Shown here one piece after another: positions 17,956-26,807 of a stretch of 64,000 nt of DNA (positions are counted from its first letter, which is position 1; the number at the start of each line of letters is the position of its first letter). Position numbers and translations under genes: made by a program. A model generated the notes under the pieces. The model was given only the letters and a program-made list of their open reading frames with translations. It was not told where the DNA came from and did no database searches. Source of the stretch: Azovibrio restrictus DSM 23866 (GTDB lineage Bacteria; Pseudomonadota; Gammaproteobacteria; Burkholderiales; Rhodocyclaceae); NCBI RefSeq assembly GCF_000429665.1, contig NZ_KE386938.1, positions 114,609 through 178,608 of the forward strand, given 5' to 3'.

Positions 17956-18957
17956 TCAGCGGGGCCGGACCCGGTCACCGGCCTTGAGGCCGGCCGGGGG
18001 GGCGACGATGAGCTCGGCGTCGGGGGCCAGGCCGGCAAGAATTTCCACCTGTTCCCGGCCGCGCACCCCCACTTCCACGGGCACCGGGTGCACCCGGCCC
18101 GCCTCCAGGGTCAAGACTTCCCTGCCCTTGAGGCTGCCCAGGGGGACCAGCAGGGCATCGGCGGCTTCCCGGATGATCACATTCACTTCCACGGTCATGC
18201 CGGTTTTCAGGGGGGTCTGATCGGGCAGGGCGATGCGCACCCGGTAGTTCTTGTTGATCGGGTCCCCCTTCTCGGTGATTTCGCCCACCTGTCCTTCGAT
18301 GACCTGGCCCGGCAGCCCGTCCGCCTTGATCAGGGCCTTCTGGCCGGGGCGCACGCGCAGGATGTCTTCCTCATCCACGTCGGCCGTGATGCGCAGGGGG
18401 CGGGGAGCGCCCACCCAGAACAGCACCTGTCCGGCACTCACCATCTCGCCGATTTCCCCGTCCTGGCGCAGCACCACGCCCTCCATTGGTGCGCGCAGCA
18501 CCGTTTCGGCCAGAGGCTTCCGGGCCCCGTCCACTGCCGCCTCGGCCTGGCGCAGGTCGGCCCGGAGCCGGTCCAGGGTGGCGGCACTGATGAAACCCCG
18601 GGCCACCAGGGCTTCCTGGCGGCGCAGATCCTGGCGCAGGTAGTCCCGCCGGGTGGCGAGCTGCTCCAGGTTGCCCCGAGCTTCCCGGTCGTCGAGCTGG
18701 GCCAGGGCCTCGCCCGCCTGCACCGGGTCTCCGTCCCGCTTCAGGATGGCCTGCAGCCGGGCGGCGGCCAGGGGCCCGACCCGGGCCATCAGCACCGGTT
18801 CCACGGTACCGGTGGCATAGACGGCCTCCACTGCCGGTCCCCGGGTCGGACGGGCGGTGTCCACCCGGGGACCCCGGCCCAGGGCCAGATAAGCGCCGAT
18901 TCCGGCCAGGAGCAGCAGGGGCAGGAGCCAGCGCAGGGTTTTGGGGAATTTTTTCAT
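17956..18957 (-). CDS. HlyD/MacA-family periplasmic adaptor
   Basis: The 333-residue membrane-fusion protein has an N-terminal signal anchor (LLPLLLLAGIGAYLALG), two lipoyl-like halves flanking a short coiled coil (near 80-145) and a beta-barrel domain. In a tripartite ABC exporter it links the MacB-type permease to an outer-membrane channel. No tolC-like gene is adjacent, so the channel must lie elsewhere. It is first in the operon; the permease starts 59 bases downstream. Confidence 0.88.
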   Translation of the reverse strand: MKKFPKTLRWLLPLLLLAGIGAYLALGRGPRVDTARPTRGPAVEAVYATGTVEPVLMARVGPLAAARLQAILKRDGDPVQAGEALAQLDDREARGNLEQLATRRDYLRQDLRRQEALVARGFISAATLDRLRADLRQAEAAVDGARKPLAETVLRAPMEGVVLRQDGEIGEMVSAGQVLFWVGAPRPLRITADVDEEDILRVRPGQKALIKADGLPGQVIEGQVGEITEKGDPINKNYRVRIALPDQTPLKTGMTVEVNVIIREAADALLVPLGSLKGREVLTLEAGRVHPVPVEVGVRGREQVEILAGLAPDAELIVAPPAGLKAGDRVRPR

Positions 18958-19075
18958 GATCAGGGTTTTCTAATTTGGCGCCATTTTAATCACATCAGGC
19001 ACGGCTGATGCTTGGAAGCCGCCAAGGGGCCTGGAAAACCCCCGCTTCGCAGTCTTTCCTACAAAGGAGCGCATC

Positions 19076-20035
19076 ATGGCAAGCATGCATATTCCCCTGG
19101 CCGACTACCGTACCATCTATGCCGTCGAAGCCGTTGAAAAAGCCATGGAAGAGACGGGCGCCCAGCGCAACGAATCCCTCAATGCCCTCTACGACCGGAT
19201 GAAGAAACTGGGCGGCGTGCGTTACGTCATCAAGCCCTCGGCCACCGACAGCCTGGACCCCCTCTACGAGCAGTGCCCCAACTTTTCCGAGGTGGTGGAC
19301 GACCTGAAGAAGTACCTGGCCCTGGCCGTGTCCGGCAACGAGCCCATGCACTTCACGCCGATCCTGCTGCTGGGCGAGCCGGGGGTGGGCAAGACCCACT
19401 TCGCCAAGGCCCTGGCCCGGCAGCTGTCCACCGGCTATGAATTCGTCTCCATGAGTTCCCTGACGGCGGGCTGGATTCTTTCCGGCGCCTCCTCCCAGTG
19501 GAACAACGCCAAGCCGGGCAAGGTGGCCCAGGCCCTGATCGAAGGGGAGTACGCCAACCCGGTAGTGGTGCTGGACGAGGTGGACAAGGCCGGGGGCGAC
19601 CACCGCTACGATCCCCTGGGGGCCCTCTACGGCCTCCTGGAGCAGGAGACCGCCAGCCACTTCAAGGATGAATTCGTGGAAGTGGACATGGACGCCAGCC
19701 ACATCCTCTGGGTATCCACCGCCAACGAGGCCCGGCATCTGCCCGAACCCATCCTGTCCCGCATGCTGGTGTATGAAATCCCCCGTCCCGACCAGGATGC
19801 GGCACGGGCCATTGCCGCCCAGCTCTACCGGGATCTGGTGGGCGCCCACGACTGGGGCTTTGCCCCGGAGCCCGGGGACGACGTGCTCGACTGCATGGCC
19901 GCCCTGCCGCCCCGGGACATGCGCAAGGCCCTGCTGGCCGCCTTCGGCAATGCCAAGCTGGCAGGCCGGGACACGTTGCAGCCCGGAGACCTGGAAAGCA
20001 CCCGGCCCGGCCGCAGCCGGCGCATGGGTTTCTGA
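19076..20035 (+). CDS. Stand-alone AAA+ ATPase with Lon-like AAA module
   Basis: The 319-residue product has an 80-residue N-terminal region, then an AAA+ core with Walker A LLGEPGVGKTHFAKA near residue 105, Walker B VVVLDEVDKAGGD near 165, sensor 1 VSTANEARHLPEPILSRM near 220 and a C-terminal lid. The core looks like the Lon AAA module, but there is no protease domain and no catalytic Ser-Lys pair. An unfolding or remodelling role with an unknown partner is likely. A good AGGAGC ribosome site precedes the start. Confidence 0.75.
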   Translation: MASMHIPLADYRTIYAVEAVEKAMEETGAQRNESLNALYDRMKKLGGVRYVIKPSATDSLDPLYEQCPNFSEVVDDLKKYLALAVSGNEPMHFTPILLLGEPGVGKTHFAKALARQLSTGYEFVSMSSLTAGWILSGASSQWNNAKPGKVAQALIEGEYANPVVVLDEVDKAGGDHRYDPLGALYGLLEQETASHFKDEFVEVDMDASHILWVSTANEARHLPEPILSRMLVYEIPRPDQDAARAIAAQLYRDLVGAHDWGFAPEPGDDVLDCMAALPPRDMRKALLAAFGNAKLAGRDTLQPGDLESTRPGRSRRMGF

Positions 20036-20047
20036 AGCGGGGCCACG

Positions 20048-21205
20048 CTACAGGGCGTGGCTCCGGTCGCCCCGGGCAAAGCCCAGCAGGGGCTGGGCCA
20101 GGCCCTTGCCCATGGCGATCACCTTGAACAGCTCCCCCATCTCCTGGGGCTGCACCAGTTTCTGCACCGCGGCGGCGGCCTTGAGATAGGGCAGGCTGCC
20201 AGGTTCCAGGGCTTCCAGGGCCTGGAGCAGGCCGCAGTTGAAGAGGAACTGGGCCTGGCTGGTGTAGCCCAGCAGCTCCAGCCCGGCCGGGAAGGCGGCG
20301 GCGATGATGCCGGTGAAATCCACGTGGGCGGTGATGTCCTGCAGGCCCGGCAGGTAGAAGGGGTCCGGGTGGGCCTGGTGACGGTAATGGCACATCAGGG
20401 TGCCCCCATGCCGCTGGGGGTGGTAGAACTCCCGCCGGGGAAAGCCGTAGTCGATCAGCAGCAGGGCCCCCTGCTGCAGCCGTTCCCCCCAGGTGGCGGC
20501 CCAGGCCGGACCGGCCAGCAGCAGCTCGCTGGAAAAACCGGGCGGCAGCAGGCACTCCCCGGCCACCGCCACGGCCTCCTCCAGCACCCGGCCTGTGGCC
20601 GGACGCTCCTGCCAGACGAACTGGCCGGCCCCGTCCAGGCTCACCCCCTTTTCCAGGATGGTTCCGTCCTGCCAGGTGACGCAATGCACGGGCATGGCAT
20701 CCAGCACCTCGTTGCCGAGCACCAGGCCGCTGCAGGCGGCGGGCAGTTCGTCCAGCCAGTACACCCGTTCGAGCAGATGCGGGGCCCGTTGCGTCAGGGT
20801 CTGGTGCTGGCGCTGGCGGAGGTCGGCGGAAACATCCAGGATGCCGTAGCTGTCCGGCAGCTGGCCCAGGGCCTCCAGGGCCAGCAGCAGATCGGCGGCC
20901 AGGCGTCCCGAACCGGCCCCGGCCTCGATGATGTGGGGGCGGCTCAGGGCCATCACCTGGGCCGCCTGCTGGGCCAGGGCCCGGGCGAACAGGGGGGTGA
21001 GCTCCGGCGCCGTGACGAAGTCCCCGGCGGCGCCGAACTTGCGCGCTCCGGCCGTGTAGTAGCCCAGGCCCGGGGCGTAGAGGGCCTCGGCCATGAACTC
21101 GGCGAAGGGAATCCAGCCGCCGGCAGCGGCAATCCTGGCCTGCAGGGTGGCGGTCAGTTGCTGGCTGTGTTGCAGGGCTTCGGGGCTGGGGGCGGGCAGG
21201 GACAT
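20048..21205 (-). CDS. SAM-dependent methyltransferase, MidA/NDUFAF7 family
   Basis: The 385-residue protein shows the family blocks GGWIPFAEFMAEALYAPGLG, KFGAAGDFVTAPELTPLF, the SAM-binding IIEAGAGSGRLAADLL near residue 90, VLGNEVLDAMPV and LLIDYGFPRREFYHP. In eukaryotes the homologue methylates a complex I subunit; the bacterial substrate is not established. I start at the ATG at 21205, which gives the usual N-terminus. It is divergent from the pteridine reductase gene, 73 bases apart. Confidence 0.85.
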   Translation of the reverse strand: MSLPAPSPEALQHSQQLTATLQARIAAAGGWIPFAEFMAEALYAPGLGYYTAGARKFGAAGDFVTAPELTPLFARALAQQAAQVMALSRPHIIEAGAGSGRLAADLLLALEALGQLPDSYGILDVSADLRQRQHQTLTQRAPHLLERVYWLDELPAACSGLVLGNEVLDAMPVHCVTWQDGTILEKGVSLDGAGQFVWQERPATGRVLEEAVAVAGECLLPPGFSSELLLAGPAWAATWGERLQQGALLLIDYGFPRREFYHPQRHGGTLMCHYRHQAHPDPFYLPGLQDITAHVDFTGIIAAAFPAGLELLGYTSQAQFLFNCGLLQALEALEPGSLPYLKAAAAVQKLVQPQEMGELFKVIAMGKGLAQPLLGFARGDRSHAL

Positions 21206-21278
21206 GGGCGGCGGGAGCGGGTGCGAAGGCCGGGATTTTAGCCTTTGTGTTCCGGGGGATGGCGTAAAATGCGGGCCC

Positions 21279-22043
21279 ATGGCGATCCTGGTCAATCCCC
21301 TGCCCCTGAAGGGCAAAACCGTGCTCATCACCGGTGCGTCCCGGCGCATCGGCGCCTGCACGGCCCGCTTCCTGCACGGGGCCGGCGCCCACCTGGCCCT
21401 GCACTACCGCAAGGACCAGGAAGGGGCCCAGGCCCTGGCCGCGGAACTGGAGCGCGAGGGCCCCGGCAGCGTGCGCTGCTATGGGGCCGACCTGCGCGAG
21501 GTGGCGGCCCTGGAGGCCATGGTGGCGGCGGTGGTGGCCGATTTCGGCGGCCTGGATGCCCTGGTGAATAACGCCTCCAGCTTCTTTCCCACCCCCCTGG
21601 GCAGTATCGACGAGGCGGCCTGGGACGATCTGGTGGGCAGCAACTTCAAGGCGCCCCTGTTCCTCTCCCAGGCGGTGGCCCCCCACCTGCGCCAGCGGCA
21701 GGGGGTGATCGTGAACATCACCGACGTCCATGCGGAGCGCCCCCTGGCCGGTTATGCCCTGTATTCGGCTGCCAAGGGGGCCCTGCTGACCCTGACCCGG
21801 GCCCTGGCCCAGGAGCTGGGGCCGGAGGTGCGGGTCAATGCCGTGGCCCCGGGAGCCATCCTGTGGCCGGAAGACGGGCAGTTGGCCGGCCCGGAGCGCC
21901 AGGCCATCGTCGATCACAGCCTGCTGAAGCGGGAAGGCAGCCCCGAGGACATCGCCCGGGCCGTGCGCTTCCTGCTCGCCGAGGCCCCCTATGTGACCGG
22001 CCAGGTCATCAACGTGGATGGGGGCCGTACGGCCCACCTGTAA
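21279..22043 (+). CDS. Pteridine reductase-like SDR
   Basis: The 254-residue short-chain dehydrogenase has the cofactor loop TGASRRIGACTARFLH near residue 18, which resembles the TGAxRRIG signature of pteridine reductases. It also has the NNASSFF block near 100 and the catalytic pair YALYSAAKG near 160. The likely reaction is NADPH reduction of dihydrobiopterin or dihydrofolate, as in FolM/PTR1. The start at 21279 is chosen to keep the Rossmann beta-strand intact. ttcA follows after 19 bases. Confidence 0.82.
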   Translation: MAILVNPLPLKGKTVLITGASRRIGACTARFLHGAGAHLALHYRKDQEGAQALAAELEREGPGSVRCYGADLREVAALEAMVAAVVADFGGLDALVNNASSFFPTPLGSIDEAAWDDLVGSNFKAPLFLSQAVAPHLRQRQGVIVNITDVHAERPLAGYALYSAAKGALLTLTRALAQELGPEVRVNAVAPGAILWPEDGQLAGPERQAIVDHSLLKREGSPEDIARAVRFLLAEAPYVTGQVINVDGGRTAHL

Positions 22044-22062
22044 CTGACTAGCAAGGATTTCC

Positions 22063-22932
22063 GTGGAACGTTCCCAGACCCTGCAGCGCCTGGAAAAGTG
22101 GCTGCTGCGTGAGACCGGCAAGGCCATTGCCGACTACAACATGATCGAAGCCGGCGACACCGTGCTGGTGTGCGTTTCCGGCGGCAAGGATTCCCATACC
22201 CTGCTGCACCTGCTGCGCATCCTCCAGGCCAAGGCGCCCATCGAGTTCCGCCTGATCGCCATGAACCTGGACCAGAAGCAGCCCGGTTTTCCCGCCGACG
22301 TGCTGCCGGCCCACTTCGAGAAGATCGGCGTCGATTACCGGATCATCGAGGCCGACACCTATTCCGTGGTGAAGGAGAAGATTCCCGAGGGCAAGACCAC
22401 CTGCTCTCTCTGCTCCCGCCTGCGCCGCGGCATCATCTACCGCACCGCCAAGGAACTGGGGGCCAACAAGATCGCCCTGGGCCACCACCGGGACGACATG
22501 GTGCATACCCTGTTCCTGAACCTGCTGTTCGGGGGCAAGCTCAAGTCCATGCCGCCCAAGCTGGTTACCGACGATGGCGCCCACATCGTCATCAGGCCCC
22601 TGGCCTACTGTGCCGAGGCCCAGATCGCCCGCTATTCCCGGGGCATGGAATTCCCCATCATTCCCTGCAACCTGTGTGGTTCCCAGGAAAACCTGCAGCG
22701 CCAGAAAATTCGTGAAATGATGCAGGACTGGGACCGGCGTTTTCCCGGCCGGACCGAGGCGGTGTTTACCGCCCTGCAGAACGTGGTGCCGTCGCACCTG
22801 GCGGACAATGGCCTGTTCGATTTCAAGGGCCTGACCCTGGAGACCCGGGTTGATGAGGGCGATATCGTCTTCGATGCCCCGGAACTGCCGCCCGTCGGGG
22901 GGTTCCCGCTCACGGTTCTGACAGAGAGCTAA
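22063..22932 (+). CDS. ttcA: tRNA 2-thiocytidine biosynthesis protein TtcA
   Basis: The 289-residue PP-loop ATPase has SGGKDS near residue 40, the first CxxC in [12 protein letters not shown] near 113 and the second in IPCNLCGSQ near 205. These cysteines hold the Fe-S cluster used to thiolate cytidine-32 in several tRNAs. [14 protein letters not shown] is also conserved. The start is a GTG at 22063 after AGGATTT. Length is slightly under that of E. coli TtcA. Confidence 0.95.
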   Translation: MERSQTLQRLEKWLLRETGKAIADYNMIEAGDTVLVCVSGGKDSHTLLHLLRILQAKAPIEFRLIAMNLDQKQPGFPADVLPAHFEKIGVDYRIIEADTYSVVKEKIPEGKTTCSLCSRLRRGIIYRTAKELGANKIALGHHRDDMVHTLFLNLLFGGKLKSMPPKLVTDDGAHIVIRPLAYCAEAQIARYSRGMEFPIIPCNLCGSQENLQRQKIREMMQDWDRRFPGRTEAVFTALQNVVPSHLADNGLFDFKGLTLETRVDEGDIVFDAPELPPVGGFPLTVLTES

Positions 22933-22939
22933 GACTTTA

Positions 22940-22955
22940 GTCCAATATATTGGAC
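22940..22955. promoter_or_regulatory. Perfect 16-bp palindrome upstream of the FHA gene
   Basis: GTCCAATATATTGGAC is a perfect palindrome eight bases after the ttcA stop and about 70 bases before the FHA-protein start. In a GC-rich genome its AT-rich core suggests a dimeric regulator site. The regulator is unknown to me. Confidence 0.45.
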
Positions 22956-23023
22956 GGTATAGGTTTTTGTTATGATTCGGGAACTTTATGGGGAAGAGGC
23001 CGGTTAATCCGGAGGGAATCACA

Positions 23024-23953
23024 GTGATCACCATAGTTCGCGGCGAAATCATCGGTGGAGTGCGCCTGGCCAGCCGGCTGGGTGAAAGGGAGGCCGCTCA
23101 CGCAGTCGAACGCTGTCTGAAGCGTGTCGAGCGGGTGGTGGACGGGTTTCGGGGGCGTTTGCTGCGTTCCGGGGATGGCCAGATCAGCACGGCCTTTCCC
23201 ACTCCTGAGGAAGCCTGTCTGGCCGCCATCGAAATGCAGCGCCGGGTGGCAGACCTGCCGCCGGCCTCGGGGGTCAAGCTCAACATCCGTCTGGGCGTCC
23301 ATGAGGCCGACAGCGAGGAACAGGCCGGCCTGATCGCTTCCCAGCTCCTGGAACTGGCCCTGCCGGACCAGATCCTCTGCAGCCGCGAAATCCTGCTGGC
23401 CGTGGCCCACAGCATCGGCGTCCGGGTACGCGACCTGCACCAGGTGGAACTGAGCGGCGGCGAGGCCTTCCAGGTCATGGAGCTGATCTGGCACGACGTG
23501 GGCGAGGACGACATGCCCGCCACCCTCACCTCCACCTCCCTCCTGGCCCTGGAGGACCTGGAGCGGGGCGCGGACGCCATGAGCCGGGGCGCGCCCCCGG
23601 GCGGCTACGATGCCGGGGCAGGCAGCGGCCAGCCCAAGCTTTGCGTGCGCTACCGGGGCAAGGCCTTCCTGCTGGACGAAAAGACCCCCTTCATCACCCT
23701 GGGTCGGGAACATCACAACGATCTGGTCATCGACGACAGCAAGGCCTCCCGTCAGCATGCCCGCATCGAGCGCAAGGACGGCCGCTACTACCTGGTGGAC
23801 CTGAGCACCAATGGCACCTTCGTCACCCTGGCCGGCGAACCGGAAGTGTTCCTGCGCCGGGAGAGCATGCCGCTCCGGGGCGTGGGGAGCCTGTGTTTCG
23901 GCGCTTCGGCCCGGGACCCCGAAGCCGAAAAGGCCGAGTTCGAGCATCTCTGA
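23024..23953 (+). CDS. Degenerate nucleotidyl-cyclase-like domain fused to FHA domain
   Basis: The N-terminal half (to about residue 150) follows the fold pattern of class III adenylate cyclases (VERVVDGFRGRLLRSGDGQISTAF as region, NIRLGVHEA). I see no clear pair of metal-binding aspartates, so catalysis is doubtful. A linker leads to an FHA domain near 205-300 (LGREHHNDLVIDD, SRQHARIERK, STNGTFV) that would bind phosphothreonine. GTG at 23024 has the best ribosome site (GGAGGG); an in-frame ATG at 22988 would add 12 residues. It could act as a phosphorylation reader with a regulatory cyclase-like head. Confidence 0.75.
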   Translation: MITIVRGEIIGGVRLASRLGEREAAHAVERCLKRVERVVDGFRGRLLRSGDGQISTAFPTPEEACLAAIEMQRRVADLPPASGVKLNIRLGVHEADSEEQAGLIASQLLELALPDQILCSREILLAVAHSIGVRVRDLHQVELSGGEAFQVMELIWHDVGEDDMPATLTSTSLLALEDLERGADAMSRGAPPGGYDAGAGSGQPKLCVRYRGKAFLLDEKTPFITLGREHHNDLVIDDSKASRQHARIERKDGRYYLVDLSTNGTFVTLAGEPEVFLRRESMPLRGVGSLCFGASARDPEAEKAEFEHL

Positions 23954-24053
23954 TTCCCTTCCGGTGGCAGCCGGCCAGCGCCGGGCTGCTGCCGGGAGCG
24001 GCAAAACCGGGCTGGTGGCGGCATAATGCAGCTTTTGCCCCAGTCCCGCGACC

Positions 24054-24359
24054 ATGAGCCACTTCAAGAAACACGTCTTCATCTGCTGTAACCAGCGTCC
24101 CGAAGGGGAGTCCTGCTGCAATAACCAGGGCGCCACGGAAATGTTCCAGTACGCCAAGAACCGGGCCCGGGAGCTGGGCCTCGATGCCGCCGGGGTGCGG
24201 GTCAACAAGGCCGGCTGCCTGGGCCGTTGCGACCAGGGGCCGGTGCTGGTGGTGTATCCCGAAGGTACCTGGTACACCTTCATCGATCAGGAGGACGTGG
24301 AGGAGATCATCCAGACCCACCTGGTCCAGGACAAGATCGTGGAGCGTCTGCAGGTATGA
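24054..24359 (+). CDS. Thioredoxin-like [2Fe-2S] ferredoxin
   Basis: The 101-residue protein matches the Shethna-type/thioredoxin-fold ferredoxins: FICCNQR near residue 11, an upstream CC pair (ESCCNNQG), and AGCLGRCDQGPVLVVYPEGTWY near 53-75. Four cysteines can hold a [2Fe-2S] cluster. It overlaps the next hydrolase gene by four bases, so the two are translationally coupled. Its electron partner is unknown. Confidence 0.88.
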   Translation: MSHFKKHVFICCNQRPEGESCCNNQGATEMFQYAKNRARELGLDAAGVRVNKAGCLGRCDQGPVLVVYPEGTWYTFIDQEDVEEIIQTHLVQDKIVERLQV

Positions 24360-24994
24360 GGGTCGTGGAGGAAAAGATCTTCGTGGACGGCCCCGTGGGC
24401 CGGATCGAAGTGATCATGGAGAACCCCGGGGCGCCCAAGGGCATCGCCCTGATCGCCCATCCCCATCCCATCGGCGGCGGCGCCAACACCAACAAGGTGG
24501 CCTATACCCTGGCCAAGACCTTCGTGCATCTGGGTTACGCCGCCTTCCGCCCCAACTTCCGGGGCGTCGGCGCTACCGAGGGAGAGCACGATGAAGGTGT
24601 AGGCGAGACCGAGGACCTGCTCGCCGTGCTGCACGACGCCAAGTGCCGCTGCGGCGACCTGCCCGTGGCCCTGGCCGGCTTTTCCTTCGGCGCCTACTGC
24701 CAGACCCGGGTGGCGAAGCGCCTGGCCGAGTCCGGCCACCCGGCCCAGCGCCTGGTACTGGTGGGCACCGCCGCCGGCTTCGTGGAAGGCACCCGCAACT
24801 ACGACACCGAATCCGTACCGGCCGACACCATCCTCATCCACGGTTCCGCCGACGAGACCGTGCCGCTCGCCAACGTGTTCGCCTGGGCCCAGCCCCAGGA
24901 CCTGCCCGTGGTGGTGGTGCCCGGCGCCGACCATTTCTTCCACCGGCGCCTGCACAACATCCGCGACATCGTCACCCGGGCCTGGCGGCACTGA
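24356..24994 (+). CDS. Alpha/beta hydrolase, CocE/NonD-like small group
   Basis: The 212-residue protein has [20 protein letters not shown] near residue 36, [11 protein letters not shown] near 62, the nucleophile elbow AGFSFGAY near 103 and [10 protein letters not shown] near 190. This pattern marks the family of short alpha/beta hydrolases with an HPHP motif. Substrate unknown. The start overlaps the ferredoxin stop (ATGA) and its stop overlaps the next ATPase start in the same way, giving a tight three-gene operon. Confidence 0.82.
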   Translation: MRVVEEKIFVDGPVGRIEVIMENPGAPKGIALIAHPHPIGGGANTNKVAYTLAKTFVHLGYAAFRPNFRGVGATEGEHDEGVGETEDLLAVLHDAKCRCGDLPVALAGFSFGAYCQTRVAKRLAESGHPAQRLVLVGTAAGFVEGTRNYDTESVPADTILIHGSADETVPLANVFAWAQPQDLPVVVVPGADHFFHRRLHNIRDIVTRAWRH

Positions 24995-25920
24995 TGACGG
25001 CCCAGGTACCCCTGCGGGTGGAGGAACTGAAGAAGGCCTATGCCGGGACTCCGGTGGTGGACGGCCTTTCCTTCGCCCTGGAGCCGGGCAGCTGCTTCGG
25101 CCTCCTGGGCCCCAACGGGGCCGGCAAGACCACCACCCTGAAGCTCTGCCTGGGGCTCACTGCCCCCGATTCCGGCCGCATCACCCTGGCCGGCCAGCCG
25201 ATTCCGGCCCAGGCCCAGGTGGCCCGGGCCCGTACCGGCGTGGTGCCCCAGTTCGACAACCTGGACCCGGATTTCACGGTCACCGAAAACCTGGTGGTGT
25301 TCGGCCGCTATTTCGGCATGGCCAAGGCCGAAATCACCGCCCGCATTCCCTGGCTGCTGCAGTTTTCCGGTCTGGAGAACAAGGCCGATGCCCGCATCGC
25401 CACCCTCTCCGGCGGCATGAAGCGGCGCCTGACCCTGGCCCGGGCCTTGGTGAACGACCCGGACATCGTCTTTCTCGACGAGCCCACCACCGGCCTCGAT
25501 CCCCAGGCCCGGCACCTGATCTGGGAACGCCTGAAGCAGCTCAAGGTGGCCGGCAAGACCCTGCTCCTCACCACCCACTTCATGGACGAGGCCGAGCGTC
25601 TCTGCGACCGGCTGATCGTCATTGACCACGGCAAGAAGATTGCCGAGGGCAGCCCCCGGGAGCTGATCGCCACCCACATTGAGCCCCAGGTGGTGGAAGT
25701 CTATGACGAAGCGGCCGGTGCCCTGGAAGCCTTCGTGGCGGCCCGGCGGGACAGCAGCGCCCGGGTGGAGGTGAGCGGCGAAACCGCCTTCTTCTACTGC
25801 CGCGATCCCCAGCCCCTGCTGGCGGCCCTGGCCGATGCCAGCGGCCTGCGCTACGTGCACCGGGCCTCCAACCTGGAGGATGTGTTCATCAAGCTCACCG
25901 GGCGGGAACTGCGGGACTGA
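24994..25920 (+). CDS. NodI-like ABC transporter ATP-binding protein without adjacent permease
   Basis: The 308-residue ATPase resembles NodI/CcmA-type exporter ATPases: Walker [11 protein letters not shown] near residue 41, [19 protein letters not shown] near 143, Walker [13 protein letters not shown] near 165 and the DEAERLCDR segment. The C-terminal 80-residue domain ends in [22 protein letters not shown], typical of drug and oligosaccharide exporters. Normally a NodJ-type permease gene follows; here the next gene is an unrelated EF-hand gene on the other strand. Confidence 0.85.
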   Translation: MTAQVPLRVEELKKAYAGTPVVDGLSFALEPGSCFGLLGPNGAGKTTTLKLCLGLTAPDSGRITLAGQPIPAQAQVARARTGVVPQFDNLDPDFTVTENLVVFGRYFGMAKAEITARIPWLLQFSGLENKADARIATLSGGMKRRLTLARALVNDPDIVFLDEPTTGLDPQARHLIWERLKQLKVAGKTLLLTTHFMDEAERLCDRLIVIDHGKKIAEGSPRELIATHIEPQVVEVYDEAAGALEAFVAARRDSSARVEVSGETAFFYCRDPQPLLAALADASGLRYVHRASNLEDVFIKLTGRELRD

Positions 25921-25970
25921 GCCAGGATGGCTCCGGGCCGGGGCCCCGGTAGCCCGGGACGAGGTAGGGC

Positions 25971-26561
25971 TTACTGGCGCCTCTGCTGCCGGTGCTGGGC
26001 CTGGGCAGCGGCAAACTCGCCGGGCTCCAGGGCTCCGTCATGGTTGGTATCCAGGTCGGCGAAGGCGGGGGCGTCGGCCAGGCCGCGCATCGGGTAACCC
26101 TCCGTCGCCCGTTGGCTGATCCTGGCCGTGCGGGCTTCGGTGAATTCCGCTTCGGTGATCTTGCCGTCCTTGTCCAGATCGAAGTCGGCGAAGCTGGGCA
26201 TGGCGCCCGGGCCGGCTCCCTTGCCTGCGCCTGGCCCTTTGCCGGTTCCGGCTCCTGGCCCGCGGCCTCCGGGGCCAGGCTGCCGGGCGGCAAATTCATC
26301 GGCGCTCAGCTTGCCGTCCTGGTTCTTGTCCAGCTCGGCAAAGCTCGGGGCATTGCGCATGGGCCGTCCCTCGGACTTGCCCTGGGCGCGAGCTGCAGCG
26401 AACTCCTCGGCGCTGACCGAGCCATCGCCGTTCTGGTCGTAAGCGGAAAAGGGCAGGGGGCCCCGGGCCGGGCCGCTCTGGGCCTGGGCTTGCACTGAGA
26501 GGATCATGCCGGCCAGGGCGGCCGCGACAATGAAATGACGCTTGGTTCCAGGGTTGTTCAT
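25971..26561 (-). CDS. Exported protein with four EF-hand calcium sites
   Basis: The 196-residue protein has a signal peptide (FIVAAALAGMILSVQAQAQ) and four EF-hand loops: DQNGDGSVSAEEF, DKNQDGKLSADEF, DLDKDGKITEAEF and DTNHDGALEPGEF. All keep the acidic positions and the final Glu. Between loops 2 and 3 is a Gly/Pro/Lys low-complexity linker of about 25 residues. It is probably a periplasmic calcium-binding or buffering protein. The 246 bases upstream, before the next gene, hold nothing I recognise. Confidence 0.85.
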   Translation of the reverse strand: MNNPGTKRHFIVAAALAGMILSVQAQAQSGPARGPLPFSAYDQNGDGSVSAEEFAAARAQGKSEGRPMRNAPSFAELDKNQDGKLSADEFAARQPGPGGRGPGAGTGKGPGAGKGAGPGAMPSFADFDLDKDGKITEAEFTEARTARISQRATEGYPMRGLADAPAFADLDTNHDGALEPGEFAAAQAQHRQQRRQ

Positions 26562-26807
26562 GATCTGGGCTCCTATCGTTGCAGGAAAAGGAAGCCTGGC
26601 GCCGGGGCGGAAGGCTATACCGGAGGGGAGCCGGATGCCGCCGAAGGAGGGCAGAGATGCTTCCCCAGGCAGAGAGCTTATGCCCAGCCCGGGGTCATGT
26701 CGATGGCCTGGCGCAGCAAAAATCAGCTTCCACCCCAGGCCCCGGCTGGCAGGGCATGCGGGTTAATGGGGCGCAGGAAGCCGTGATCTCCAGCCTTCCT
26801 TGGCCAT

